A DNA stretch of 60,000 nt from Antedon mediterranea (GCF_964355755.1 NC_092679.1:23810432-23870431), one strand, 5' to 3'; shown: positions 32,750 to 44,165, numbered from the stretch's first letter. Notes: generated from the letters alone by a model not told the origin. Program-made: numbers and translations.

Positions 32750-34846
32750 TTACATTGACGCCACACTAACTTTCTTGTTAGGAGAGTATAGCATTCTTGT
32801 TACCTCTAGTACTTCAACTTCTATAATTTCGACCAATGTCTTTGTGACATTACGCAACGGAACACTCCCCATTATATCCAAACGCGCATTCATTTTCTTC
32901 ACAGTCGCGGATGCATTTTCTAGGTTCCCATTTTTGAGTGATACCTTAGCCTTTATATAAAGCACAAGTATGATAGGGTTCACGAGAAAAAACCACTGTT
33001 GAGATTTAGCAAATGTTTTGAACTGTCCATCCACGGCCCAGGCATTTAACATAAGAAATGATCTTGAAAAAAAGCCAATACTAATCATTCTATTCATCAA
33101 ATAGTGATTGTTTTTATTTTCAACGAGTATTGGTTCAAAATCCATAAGTTCCTTTTGCAATGCTTCCGAATTGTCCATTAAGTAATGGTGTATTATTATA
33201 TGAGCTTTCCCACCTGCACCTTGGTCAGACGATTTATCAGGAAAGATCATTTCAGCTCCTAATTTGTAGTAATGGAGAGGTTTATTTTCGTACAGAGCCA
33301 CATCATTTTGAGAACTTTTGCTCCAAAAATAAATCAAAAAATAAGTATAGAGATCTCCCAAAGCTCTATATAAAAGCTGTTTCACCATTGCGCCGTAGCC
33401 TTCTGGCACTATTCCTTCAATACTTTTAATAATTGGTATGACGATTTCCTCTGCTAGCCTAAAAATGTCAGAAGAATGACGGCCTTCTCCTATAAAATGT
33501 TCAAGCATTGAAGCAGTTCCCTCTAATAGTTTAAATCCTGCCATCATCGATGTTCTTACATCCTCTGAATTGTTGTAAAAGAAACTTCCTGTGCATATCT
33601 GAGAATTCGCCTTTTCAAGTTCAATTGTGGTCCTTGGGTGGCTGAGTAGCATGTTTTCAAGAGTTGAGTAGTCATCAGATGCAGTTACTCCACTGATTTC
33701 TAGGGCGTTGCACATATCGTTTAGAACCCTAAGTAAGACTGGATGACCCCTGACGTGACTTGACATTACCATCTTCCACAGATATCTTTTAAATACTGTC
33801 AGTTTTATCGTCGTTTCCTCACAAAGTTCGCTTGAAAGATGTCCGATTAAATTCTGTCTGGGTATAAAGTAAAGAGGCAGATTCCCTTGTTTATAGCAAT
33901 CAATGAGCCAGTCCAGGATTTTTCTGATTAAATCCATGAGACTGTAATCTTTATTTGGGAATGTTTCGCACATCCACAAGCAGGCTGTTTTTATGAAATA
34001 GGAACAGAATGACGTTGGTTTGTCAGGATCACTTGGTACAAAATGCTTGTTTTTAAGCGCCTTGAGTGCTATCATGCAGTTGAAGTATGGGTCACACATT
34101 TCATTAATAAGTTTCTTTTCCGCTACGGAAAAAGACAATCTCCATTCAGTGTCTTTTGAATCGGTACCAGGGTGACCAGTTGGCACTACAAAACAATCTA
34201 AATCAGAGACCTTGTTCAAAAGCTCTTGTGACGGCCACTTGTTTAGCCTCTCTCTAGTAAAGAAATCATCAGTGATAGGCGGCCATGATTGGCATTTGCA
34301 GCATAAAACTACGTCCCTCGTGTTTCCGTGTAAATCGTCTATTGGCGATGCAGAAACAGTCGACGGACCTTGAGTCTTATCTATACGAAGCCCATCTTTC
34401 TTTAAATCATGGTGTAACGCGCCTAAGAAGTCGGTTGACTTCATATACCCGTTATCAACAGTAATTCTAACATCTTCATGCAGAATGTCTTGGTCAACCA
34501 CCTTAAGTTTCAGGTAGGCTGGATGACTTGGATTATGCTCAGCCATTACATACCCACATTCATGATGGGTGACTACGGCTTGAGAGGGCCACCGAACAAC
34601 TGGAAAGATTGGCACATTCATCATGTGGTCGATGTCACCGCATACAATGTCAGGCATTCCTTCGAACATACTCCCAGACATAATATTATGGTATGGCAAG
34701 CATAGCTTTGATAGAAAGTTGAAATTTTGCTGTCCAACATTGGCTTCGATGATCCTAAGTGATCTACCAAGTGCCATAAATTCAATCGTGCTGCCAGCAA
34801 GTCTTTCCATTGCTTGACTTGTTTTCTTGTCAATGCTGTCACTCAT
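32750..34846 (-). CDS. cGLR copy D: intact Mab-21/cGAS-like nucleotidyltransferase receptor
   Basis: A single-exon gene of 698 residues, colinear with B throughout. It keeps SGSMFEGMP followed by GDIDHM (GS and DxD), TRDVVLCCKC (third acidic residue), WPPITDDFFTRERLNKWPS, EWRLSFSVAEKKL, CSYFIKTACLWMCE and a YFIPRQNLIG motif. The helical C-terminal region has VPEGYGAMVKQLLYRALG and LHYYKLGAEMIF. The final residues (EVTRMLYSPNKK then VSVASM) differ from B, so the extreme C terminus is variable. It is closer to C than to B, fitting a recent C-D tandem duplication on the minus strand. Catalytic residues are present, so it may synthesise a cyclic dinucleotide on ligand binding, as known cGLRs do; ligand and product cannot be read from sequence. 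Confidence 0.86.
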   Translation of the reverse strand: MSDSIDKKTSQAMERLAGSTIEFMALGRSLRIIEANVGQQNFNFLSKLCLPYHNIMSGSMFEGMPDIVCGDIDHMMNVPIFPVVRWPSQAVVTHHECGYVMAEHNPSHPAYLKLKVVDQDILHEDVRITVDNGYMKSTDFLGALHHDLKKDGLRIDKTQGPSTVSASPIDDLHGNTRDVVLCCKCQSWPPITDDFFTRERLNKWPSQELLNKVSDLDCFVVPTGHPGTDSKDTEWRLSFSVAEKKLINEMCDPYFNCMIALKALKNKHFVPSDPDKPTSFCSYFIKTACLWMCETFPNKDYSLMDLIRKILDWLIDCYKQGNLPLYFIPRQNLIGHLSSELCEETTIKLTVFKRYLWKMVMSSHVRGHPVLLRVLNDMCNALEISGVTASDDYSTLENMLLSHPRTTIELEKANSQICTGSFFYNNSEDVRTSMMAGFKLLEGTASMLEHFIGEGRHSSDIFRLAEEIVIPIIKSIEGIVPEGYGAMVKQLLYRALGDLYTYFLIYFWSKSSQNDVALYENKPLHYYKLGAEMIFPDKSSDQGAGGKAHIIIHHYLMDNSEALQKELMDFEPILVENKNNHYLMNRMISIGFFSRSFLMLNAWAVDGQFKTFAKSQQWFFLVNPIILVLYIKAKVSLKNGNLENASATVKKMNARLDIMGSVPLRNVTKTLVEIIEVEVLEVTRMLYSPNKKVSVASM

Positions 34847-34881
34847 GATGGATGTATAATGCTATTCTACTGATGTAGAAT

Positions 34882-34903
34882 AACAAAAATCTTCCTAGCC
34901 TGC
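34882..34903 (-). promoter_or_regulatory. Conserved proximal block upstream of cGLR D
   Basis: On the minus strand the block reads 'gcaggctaggaagatttttg', 36-57 bases before the ATG. It is followed by 'ctacatcagtaga', which is also present upstream of B ('gtacatcagtaga'). Confidence 0.5.
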
Positions 34904-36050
34904 AATATTTCACGTGACCAACTAGCTCGAAACTAAAATGGAAATAATTTACCGCTGATGAATGAACGAAACTAACTCAGAAGTTCCAAAGTACATTTAA
35001 TCGATCTATAACCTAGATAAGATAATTATACTAATAGAAAGAAGTACGTTGGATAGCGATTATTCTGGAACCAATTTACGACTAATAGCTTGACAGTCCA
35101 AAGTCAATTGAGCGTTCAGCCTTTAGTTGATATTGAGTTTTTATACTTGAATTTACGGCATTTAGATTTCTCAAGTACCAGGGATATTTGGTAATACAAC
35201 ATCACATGTGTTTAACATGTATCTCCAAATCTTACACATAACTATTAAAAAAAAAAATTGATTGACAAGCAATTGTTATTAAATAGAACATGTTACATTT
35301 TAATGTAACATGTTCTATATACTAATAGCGGTAGTAATAAATCAAATATAGTTGTTTAATTACCTGGTATTTCTATGAAAAATAAAATGCGGGTTTTTTT
35401 ATTTTCTGAAAAAAAGTGTTCCATCTTTGTAATACTAAACATATTAAATAGTAAAATATTATTAGGGATCAATGCCCAACGACTAGGATTCTTAGATCAT
35501 AGACTAAAGCTCTACATACTGTATGTGATATAATAATGTTATGTGCCATTCTCAATGTACTTTGTATAAAGTGCAAATTACGTCAGAGTAAGGCAAACAT
35601 CTGACCACATACAAATGAAGCTAATCAATGTAGCTATAGTTGACCACTTTAGCCAAAGAATAATATATTATCGCTTTAGCTTAGAACCATAGTACAGCCG
35701 ACTGTATAGTATAGTTACATAGAAAATACGATAGCAACAATACGCAGGTGTTTATTTTGCATTATGGGATATACGCGTGCGGCGGTTCCATTTCAAATAT
35801 TTTAAAGTCTGAAACGCTCGTGTTCACACAATGAAGACATGTGAGAACACCTTTTCTTTTGAATAAATATAAATCATTTTATGGACTACAGTATGTTTAA
35901 ACTTGTACATTTTTAGTAAGATTCGCGCAATACAACTACAGGAACTTTGCAGCGGTTGGTATACGATGAACACGAGAGTAGGCTTTTCTCATATGAATTT
36001 AAAACAAAATTCTCTTACGGGGTTGATTCAAACGCGGAGGTGGGGGGGGG
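34904..36050. other. Spacer between cGLR D and kinase gene
   Basis: It contains the farther upstream block shared between D and C (about 34970-35000), a strong hairpin at 35284-35317 and otherwise AT-rich DNA. No gene is seen. Near 35765 the word 'attatgggata' precedes less AT-rich sequence that may be the kinase promoter. Confidence 0.4.
35284..35317. repeat. Perfect 15-bp-stem hairpin
   Basis: The word 'tagaacatgttacat' is followed by a 4-base loop (ttta) and its exact inverse 'atgtaacatgttcta'. It could form a cruciform or RNA hairpin. No nearby transcript is recognised. Confidence 0.7.
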
Positions 36051-36178
36051 GGGGAGGAGAGATTAGGTACAAATGCGCGCGTACTGAGTGCGTATTCCAT
36101 CGCTACGCTGCGCTTGGCAACACGTCTGTTGTAGCGACGGCAATGGAGATGAACTCATTCACTACACGAACTTAGAAA
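36050..36178 (+). other. Probable noncoding first exon of the kinase gene
   Basis: A strong donor (gaaag|gtaagc) ends at 36178 and the next exon begins with an acceptor (attttag) three bases before the ATG at 36951. The sequence before the donor has short open frames but none that continue. The 5' limit is not visible. Confidence 0.4.
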
Positions 36179-36540
36179 GGTAAGCATCGCTAACAAAATC
36201 CTCCATAATATTACGCCTTTTTATCGCCTTTTTTGGCAATAATCTTGTAAAATATGTGTGATTAACAGAACGATTAAAAGTACAGTATTAAGCAAATATT
36301 TTACACAAATTTAAAGAAATTAATAGTTTATATGAAATGCAAAATTAGCCTTGTTTGTAGGCCTAGACCTAGATAGTTAACAATACTTCCATCACTGTGC
36401 CCCTCTGTGGGACTGGGGAGCTAACAGGAGTAGTTCGCCATCCTTTAGCACAATATGCTTATAAAAAAAATACCATACCCAATTTCACGACAACTCCTCC
36501 AGGACAACCTGTACTACCTTCAGTTTAGCCTCTCAATCCT

Positions 36541-36689
36541 AAAGCTCTGTCTACACTGTCAAACAAGTTTGACAAAAAAGGTGCGATGTGCCCAAATATG
36601 GTAGTGATATGCCAACATCAGATAGTGATATGACATCATCAAATACATCTTTTTTGTCACATAAACTTTGATAGTGTAGACAGAGCTTA
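36541..36689. mobile_element. MITE family 2 copy 5 (kinase 5' intron)
   Basis: The ends 'aaagctctgtctacactgtc' and 'gatagtgtagacagagctt' are inverted, with the family core between them. It lies in the intron between the noncoding exon and the first coding exon. Confidence 0.8.
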
Positions 36690-36950
36690 AGGCTCGCCCG
36701 GATACGAATTATTATAAATCTGCATGTACAGTATTGTTAATTGTGTATTGTTTTGAATTCATATCTTGAATTTCTTACAGAAATGTATTCAATTCAAGTT
36801 CACATGTAATTTTTGGTGAGAAATTAATTATATCTTTATACCTATTATTACAAAATATTTGGTAATTTGTAACTTTCAAATAATCAATTATTACGGCAAT
36901 GTTGGGCATGTAGGCACATCTCAATAACATATACATTTTTATTTTAGATT

Positions 36951-39668
36951 ATGCCAGGACGAATTAAAAGTATATTCAAAAGGAGTGGTAAAAAACGGTA
37001 AATATATCGAAATACAAATTATTATTATTGCACAGATTGCAAAGAACGATAATAGTGAAACCAGTTATTAAGTGATTATACACAATTTAACTAATTTTGA
37101 AACATATTTTTTCCACAGAGGTTCTCGTTTTTCTACTTTTTTCAACAAGTATTTCCGATGCTGTTTTTGTTTCCAAAAACCTGATACTGATTATGAAGAT
37201 GTGGCTGCTACAGGCTACCACATGTGGGTCAAGATACCATCACACATTCGTGTTATATTGCTAAAGATAATATACGGCATTGATGTAAATTTACTTCAAC
37301 ACGACTTAGTTGGTTACTGTCCAGACACAACGCTTGACATCGCAATCAGACAATACGCAAGAGCCTTGGTCATCTTGGACAACAGCTGTATTGAAGACAA
37401 CGTCTTTCAACGAACTGGTATCAACATCACCATTTCAGAGCCAGATCATATTCTTGCACCAAACATCATTCGGAAGGGTTTCTCGCTGGACAAAATCAAC
37501 TTTGTTCCAGCACTGATGCAACCCATTGTGGTTGAGGGACAGTTTGCCGATTATGTGCAGAAGTACGTTAATAGTTCATTCCACGCAAGAGCTGCCTTAA
37601 AAACCCGATCAAGTCATGTTGTTAACATAAACCAGATGTTCAGCCTGTCTCACATCAGCATCGCAGAATGGTATCGTGTAAATCCTGAACCTTTATTAAC
37701 TACCGAGTCGTTTCACTTATGGAACGGTTGCTTTAGTTTGGAGACCACGTCATGCAAGGTGCGTATTTGACATTGTACAATTGATCACATTATAGAATGT
37801 ATTTTTTAATACAGTGCAGACTTGAATTATTAACAGTATTTTGATTTATTTATTACAGCATTTACATGTAAACCAGACGCCATTGAGGAATGTGCACAAT
37901 TCAGTAAACGCCAGATTATCATCATCGATACTAAGTACAAATTACAAACATGTAAGGGTAATTTTCAACATGACCATGTTTACTATTTATTATCTTATGT
38001 AAAATCCAATTTATTCTGTCTATAGTATAATCATTCCTAATATTTTAATTTCTTATCCACAGACCCTTTATTTACTACGTCATCCTTCACTGGACACATG
38101 CCATGAAGTATGTCATCGACTAGTGCTGCCATCCAAACCCGACATCGTTCGTTTACCATACAGATTGGAAATCTGCTACGATAAAAAGCTCTTTGTAACC
38201 TTCTCGTATAATTACACGCGGCGGTTTTCAGTGGATATCATCGTTGAAAATGACCAAGCTAGGTTGATCTTTGTGATGATCGCAAGAACATGGATACTAC
38301 TTGCCGGTAGCTATGATGCTGAAAACAGAATTGTGAAAGAAACGAGAAAGGTGACACATGACACGTGCCCCCTATTATACCATCTTTACAAAGCAATTTG
38401 TGGCTTGATGTATTTTGTCATTTTCAACATGGATCACCAATCCCCAACAATGCATCTACTCTCATGTGAAGAGCGCGAAACCACATTAGCTTTAAGCGAA
38501 TCATATGCAAGTTCTGTCAAGAATAACATCACCAGTCTTCAGAATGACGTATCTATACCGATTGCATGTCAAGCTGATGAAACCATCATCCTACAAGAAA
38601 ACAAACCAGCAGAATTGGTCTTTATTGACACGGATGATTTTGATGACGACATGAATTCTGTAGGAGCTCCAATGAGCGGTAAATGGCAGAATATCTTGTG
38701 CCTTTCTACCTCGTACCACGAACTTGGCCAGCACAGTGGAGTATTAACTCCTATCGGACCATTAGGCGATTTTAACCAACCTCATCATCTTATAATGTTG
38801 AACGCAATTTTACCAACGAATTCTCAAATGATATCAATGGCAGATTTGTACCCGATGTTTCTTTTAAATAAACAGGTAAGTTTCTTAAATTTGCTTATCA
38901 ATTTTATACTTGTAATCAATTTAATTTTAAACACAGGGATCTCTTTACATTTACTTCTCAGGTGACACTTGGGAAAGGTTCCTACGGTGAAGTAATGCTA
39001 AATCGACTGGGTCGTTCAGATGGCCCTCTTATTGCTGTCAAATCCTGCATCATTTCAAGTGACAAATCGAAGCAATTCCTGGATGAGTTGTCAGTTACAC
39101 TCGAAGCCCGTGTACTAATGTTGTTATCAAGAGAAAGCAAATTATTTCCATTTGTCTATGGGATTTGCGAGAAAGCTTCATTCGAACCTATAAAGAGAAT
39201 CGTCATCGAATACGTTGGTCACCCTGACCGTTTCAAATCTGTGACTCTATTTAAAGCCATCACCTTCAAAGATCCACCACTTACTCTCTCAGAAGGTCTA
39301 TATATAGCACTGGACATTGTAGAGGGAGTTCAGATAATGCAGGAACATGGACTAATTCATAACGATATCGCGACAAGGAACATTCTTCTCTATCATAATA
39401 GTAAGAGGTGGTCAGCCAAAATCACTGACTTTGGTTCGGTATGTCACGTTAAAGCCCCATTCGACTTCTTTCAGCTTTTCCAAACTCACTACCGACATTT
39501 AAATCGGATATTCACAGCGTTGGTGTAATGTTGCTGGACATGGGTTGTCGTCTGCGAATGAGACCTCTATATGAAATCGGCAAGAAGTGCACTCACGTTG
39601 ATCCAGACCGGCGACCTGTTATTAATGATATCGTCAACATGTTGGCAAACAAGATCAATATTTTATAA
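36951..39668 (+). CDS. Protein kinase with unfamiliar N-terminal region; non-RD, one apparent frameshift
   Basis: Five coding exons join in phase: 36951-36997, 37119-37758, 37859-37951, 38063-38875 and 38962-39668, about 766 residues if the frameshift is ignored. The N terminus is very basic (MPGRIKSIFKRSGKKRG), then comes a cysteine cluster (RCCFCF) and about 480 residues I cannot assign. The kinase domain begins at about 532: glycine loop LGKGSYGEV (535-542), K558 in IAVKS, catalytic loop LIHNDIATRNIL (D666, N671) and DFG (D687). The HRD arginine is asparagine, making it a non-RD kinase. All catalytic residues are present, so activity is plausible. After LFQ near 39483 the frame must shift by one to continue as NSLPTFKSDIHSVGVMLLDM, then RRPVINDIVNML and a stop at 39666. 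Unshifted, the protein ends at 39528 without a C-lobe. Confidence 0.75.
39482..39486 (+). other. Apparent 1-base deletion in kinase C-lobe
   Basis: In 'ttccaaactcac' the A run has three bases where four would keep the kinase pattern (N-S-L-P-T-F-K-S-D-I-H-S-V-G). It is a second homopolymer-type frameshift in an otherwise clean gene, so sequencing error is as likely as decay. Confidence 0.6.
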
Positions 39669-39824
39669 TTCCCTTTCTTTCAGAAATTTACAATATTATT
39701 TTAATAACATATTTTATAATTTAATGATAATGTTTATGCAATATCACAATGTATATGTAATACTTTAGTTTTCTACAAATTAATCATAAAAAATGTATCA
39801 TTATCAGGAAAAGTCTAAGCTGCA

Positions 39825-39830
39825 AATAAA
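39825..39830 (+). terminator. Polyadenylation signal after kinase gene
   Basis: AATAAA lies about 160 bases after the shifted-frame stop. The sequence between is AT-rich and noncoding. Confidence 0.45.
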
Positions 39831-40239
39831 TATATTATTTTTATAACATTAGCATTCTTGTTGTTTTGATTATTATTGTATGTAGACTTTTCACAATCAA
39901 TGCAAAACGTATCATTACCTAATTTTATATATTTCTTATATAACATTTTGATATTCTCCGAGATTGTTGATTGATTGATTGATTTTTTATTTTTCACACA
40001 ACATTCATAAAAATATAAATAAAAAATTAAGTACAATAAAGTGTGAAAAAAAGGGTAACCACAAGCAAGCAAAGCTTTTAATCTGTGGCACCCTAACTTA
40101 AAATATAAATTTACAAATATATTACAAAAATGTTTTCATGTAGTAAATAAATGAACGAAAATACAACGTACTATAATATAATATATATATATATATACTT
40201 CACAGTCTCAGAATATATAATTATATTTTTAAAACAAGG

Positions 40240-40353
40240 CCAACAGCCATAAGTCGCGTGCTAAAACGCATAGTGATACCGGACCGACAGACAGACCGAC
40301 AGACCGACCGACCGACCGACATAGTGAACTATAGAGTCGCGTCCACGCGACTA
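40240..40353. mobile_element. GACC-repeat element, copy 1
   Basis: It has ends 'gccataagtcgcgtgcta' and 'cacgcgacta' with 'gataccggaccgac' and then (GACC/GACA)n repeats and 'catagtgaactatagagtcg'. Other copies are at 41822, 42533, 43472, 51409, 52722 and 57009. Together with the inverted copy at 42533-42655 (aaggccaacagccat on both outer sides) it brackets a 2.4-kb segment like long terminal inverted repeats. Confidence 0.65.
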
Positions 40354-41821
40354 AAAACAAACAATAACAATGAGTATGTATTTACATAATAAGAATGATT
40401 AATACTTGAGTAAAACGATTGATAAATTCCAGTCAATCTTTTTTCCATTTAGTTGTGTTGTATAAAAGAGGGATGTATTTCCCTTTTACACAGGAGATGA
40501 CCTCGAATAATCCAATAATAGTTTTAGTAAATCGGTCACAAAATTCATAATCATAATGAATCCATTTTCACAAAAAAATATAAAAAACTTGTAATGATCG
40601 ATTTATAATATCAGTGAGTCAATTAATAAAACCGTACTACATTTTTTGAAAAATATTCATAATCAGGTTTAAAAAAATGGATTCATAACTAACGATAAAA
40701 ATAGAAGAATAGTGCTGGTATTAAAAACTAATAACATTTATATAACAAAAACGAATGAGGGCCATCAAACTTTTATATAATTTTCTACATTACGTAAGTT
40801 GGACACTGATCATTTCTTACATTTTAATAATGAAACACGTGCAATTGAAAGTTACATAAAATGTAATGCAAATTTGTTTAAGAAGATACCTATTATGCAA
40901 ACAACCACATTTGTGCAAAAACAAAAACAAAAAAACATGTGCAAATTCATAGCCTAATCCACTAATGTGCAAACATAACGCCGTTATATGTAAAAGAAAT
41001 TCTACAAATTTGCAAATCATTTACTATAACGAAAATCAGTTTAACATTAGGAAAATAATACAGATACATGTTATTATAAATTTTTACTTGCATTTTTTAA
41101 ATAAATGTATGCATAACAGATTTATAACTTTGTTTTCTTCAAATACTGAAAATACATTGCGCTGTTTGAAATTGTCTACACAATCGAGTACAGTATTTTG
41201 ATTCAATTGGCACAAGGAAATCCCTTATGTAATTATACGATTTTTACTCACACCAGGCTTAAAATTTGAAGAATGTAATATGCTGGTATGTCATATAAAA
41301 ATTATAGTTTATCATTTTTTTATATCCAATGGATTATTAATCACGTGGGCTATGTTGCAAATTTCATACGAGGTTGTTGATCCGCTTTTGATCGACTTGG
41401 AGTTCAAAGTTGGAGCACTGCATGCTTTTTTGAATGGTTTTTTGGTTTACCATTCGGCAATAATTTACGATTAAAGCTTATTTTTATATAGTTGTTTTTC
41501 CATATAATTATACTGTTTTGTATTTGATGAATGGAGAGAATGTCTCCTGTGTGTACTTCCTTTTAGTAAAAAACTGCAAACCTAACTTTATAATATCATC
41601 GTTATGATACACAATTAATAAAATAATAATTAAACTTAAATTATACCTGTTATAAATTAATAACGATAAACTAATATTAATTTAATTAGATGTAAATAAA
41701 AAAACAAATCTAATCCGAAACATGGTTTGTTCTATATAAACTGTGGTAGTTTATTATCATGTTATATTAAATTAATTATGATGAAATTGACCTATACAAC
41801 AAAACAAAACACAAACATTTT

Positions 41822-41866
41822 TAGTCACGTGGAAGCGACTCTATAGTTCACTATGTCGGTCGGTCG

Positions 41867-41897
<31 letters not shown>

Positions 41898-41955
41898 GGT
41901 CTGTCTGTCGGTCTGTCTGTCGGTCTGTCTGTCTGTCTGTCGGTCCGGTATCACT
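41822..41955. mobile_element. GTCT/GTCG-repeat element, copy 2
   Basis: It reads 'tagtcacgtggaagcgactc', then 'tagttcactatg', then a run of about 20 GTCT and GTCG tetramers, then 'ggtccggtatcactatgcg'. It is the inverse orientation of copy 1. The tetramer number varies among copies. Confidence 0.65.
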
Positions 41956-42532
41956 ATGCGTTTTATCACTTTATGACCTTATCTTTATATCAGTTTAATC
42001 TAGCTAAGTCAATTTTTCACAGAATATTCCTTGTGACCAGGAATCGATGTGGTTATGTTTTCACGGTGCGCAATAAAAAATTACGCGGTCTACGCACGAT
42101 TTAACGAAATCACGTTTGTAATCATATCTTAACAAACATGAATCACAATTAAATAAAATTTGGTACTCATAAATTTCAGGGCATAAATCATCATATTATG
42201 GCAATACAATTACGTGCGTAGCGCGTGTAACGCATGCGTAAGCGCGCTTAAAATTTTCAAAATTTATTTTCGATGAAATAAGAGTACGTTTCAGGCAATT
42301 TTAAGCGTTTACAAAATTGCCATGAGTGCGCAGATTTTTGCGCGCGCACTGCGCGTTAAATGTTATTGCGCACTCTTCTTGCCCGTTTCTGTTTTCTTGA
42401 CTTACTTTTCAACTCGAAATTACGTTATACGAGCACGTCAAAAGTGACAGGCTACGCACGTGTAAATTAAAAAAATATAAATGTTTTTAAACATTTCAAC
42501 ATTTTTAAACATGTTCAGTAATTTCGGTCAGT

Positions 42533-42655
42533 ATAGTTCACTATGTCGGTCGGTCCGTCTGTCTGTCGGTCTGTCTGTCTGTCGGTCTGTTTGTCTGTCG
42601 GTCCGGTATCACTATGCATTGTAGCACGCGACTTAATGGCTGTTGGCCTTGTTTA
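42533..42655. mobile_element. GTCT/GTCG-repeat element, copy 3
   Basis: It contains 'tagttcactatgtcggtcgg', mixed tetramers, 'gtccggtatcactatgcat' and 'agcacgcgacttaatggc'. The outer 'ctgttggccttgttt' pairs with 'aaacaaggccaacag' at 40232-40247. Confidence 0.65.
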
Positions 42656-43471
42656 ATAATTGTTTAAGGGAGTATTTAGTATTTTTGTATGCTTATTAGA
42701 TCTATATACTATTATTTCGATGTATAGTAATCATTGTACTATATAACTAGAACCAAGACAATCAATTGACTTACATTAATGATTCTACTTATTATATAAC
42801 TTATATAACTAGTAACTTGTATAACAATTTGTTTAAACTGCGGGTATGTCTTATGGAATGAATGGGCTTGTTACCGTGTCACCTGGCATGAAACCATTGT
42901 CCTCACGTTTACTATAAGACGTATCTGTGTCAGTTCTATAAAGTGAAGATCAAACAATAGTAAATATATTAAACTGGAAACTCACTTATCAAGTAAATAC
43001 AGATAAAATAAACATTTTATGACAACATAAAAAAAAGTAAAAGCTAAGCAATCAAATGGGAAATTGACAATAAATTCAGTTGTAAGCAGGTTGATTTATA
43101 GAATGGATTTATAGAAAATATACAGAAGGTATCTGGATTCGCTGCCAACATAGCGTAACATAGCTCCCGGCTGGTTATCGACAGAGTAAGTTTACAAGAT
43201 TTTGTAAATATAAGAGTCACATCAGGCTTCTTATTTAACTGTATTGGTGCGCTCGAATTTTGTTAGGAGGTCAGTGCCACAATATTATTATCGATAATTA
43301 ATGTATAGGCTCATTAATCTTTTTAATAAGAGGTCAAGGCCGATGTTACCGTCACAATTTTGGGACAATCATGGGAGACTATAAAAGAAACCTATCATTT
43401 ACTATTTAGGATACGTTATCTTTTTTCCTCCGATTTATTTGTGAATTAACAAGTTCATATACAAAGCTGCA

Positions 43472-43562
43472 GTCGCGTGGTCAAGTTAGTGTTTACCGCC
43501 CGACCAACCGACCGAACGGCCTACCAAACGACCAACATAGTGAGCTGTTGCACGCGACTAAA
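43472..43562. mobile_element. GACC-type element, diverged copy 4
   Basis: Ends 'agtcgcgtgg' and 'cacgcgacta' enclose 'gtttaccgcccgaccaacc' and 'accaacatagtgagctg'. A near-identical copy is at 57009-57103 and a trimmed one at 52722-52795, at equivalent places of repeat unit U. Confidence 0.65.
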
Positions 43563-44165
43563 AAGGTACTGTAAGCTTTCCATTCTGCCTTAGTTTACCA
43601 TGTAAAATATTTGGATTAATATTACAATTTGTATTATATAATTCATTTCAATTAATTTAATATTCTTATGTATTTTTACATATATTTGTTTTCGAAACCA
43701 TTTTAAATAATAATGATAGTAACATTATTTTTCACAATCACATAATAATAACTAAATTATTTGAAATTGATACCTTTAATATTATCCTTTCCAAAAATAA
43801 TAGTTTTATTGTTCAATATACGGTGCAACATAAATACTATTAGGCCTACTAATAATAATGCCATTTTATGACAATTATATAACATAATTGACAAATAATA
43901 TCATCACTTAAATTCGTTTCTTTTGATTTATTCAAATCAATTTTTAGACAATAAGCCTACAATTAATCTCCAACAATAACTTATTAATTAAAACATTCTT
44001 AAATGTGTTACCTTTTCCTGAATGATATACTTTTTTTTTATTTTAACCATGTTTTATAAATGACAAACATTGCTAAAGTTATTACTTTAACAATAATATT
44101 AATATACAACCCATGTTCATTTACAAGACTTTAAGCTATCTATGCTATGTTTTACTGCTAAACTA

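Noticed and set aside
34960-35000. Interferon-type (IRF) response element upstream of cGLR D ('gaacgaaacta')
   Set aside because: The spacing does not fit AANNGAAA, and the similar block before C does not keep the core.
35284-35317. p53-type response element formed by the two 'aacatgtt' words
   Set aside because: Each half-site misses the consensus at one position and the spacing is atypical; the hairpin symmetry explains the repeated words.
39438-39473. GT...AG segment of 36 bp in the kinase activation loop as an ultra-short intron
   Set aside because: Its length is a multiple of three, so removing it does not cure the downstream frameshift, and the encoded residues fit a kinase activation segment.
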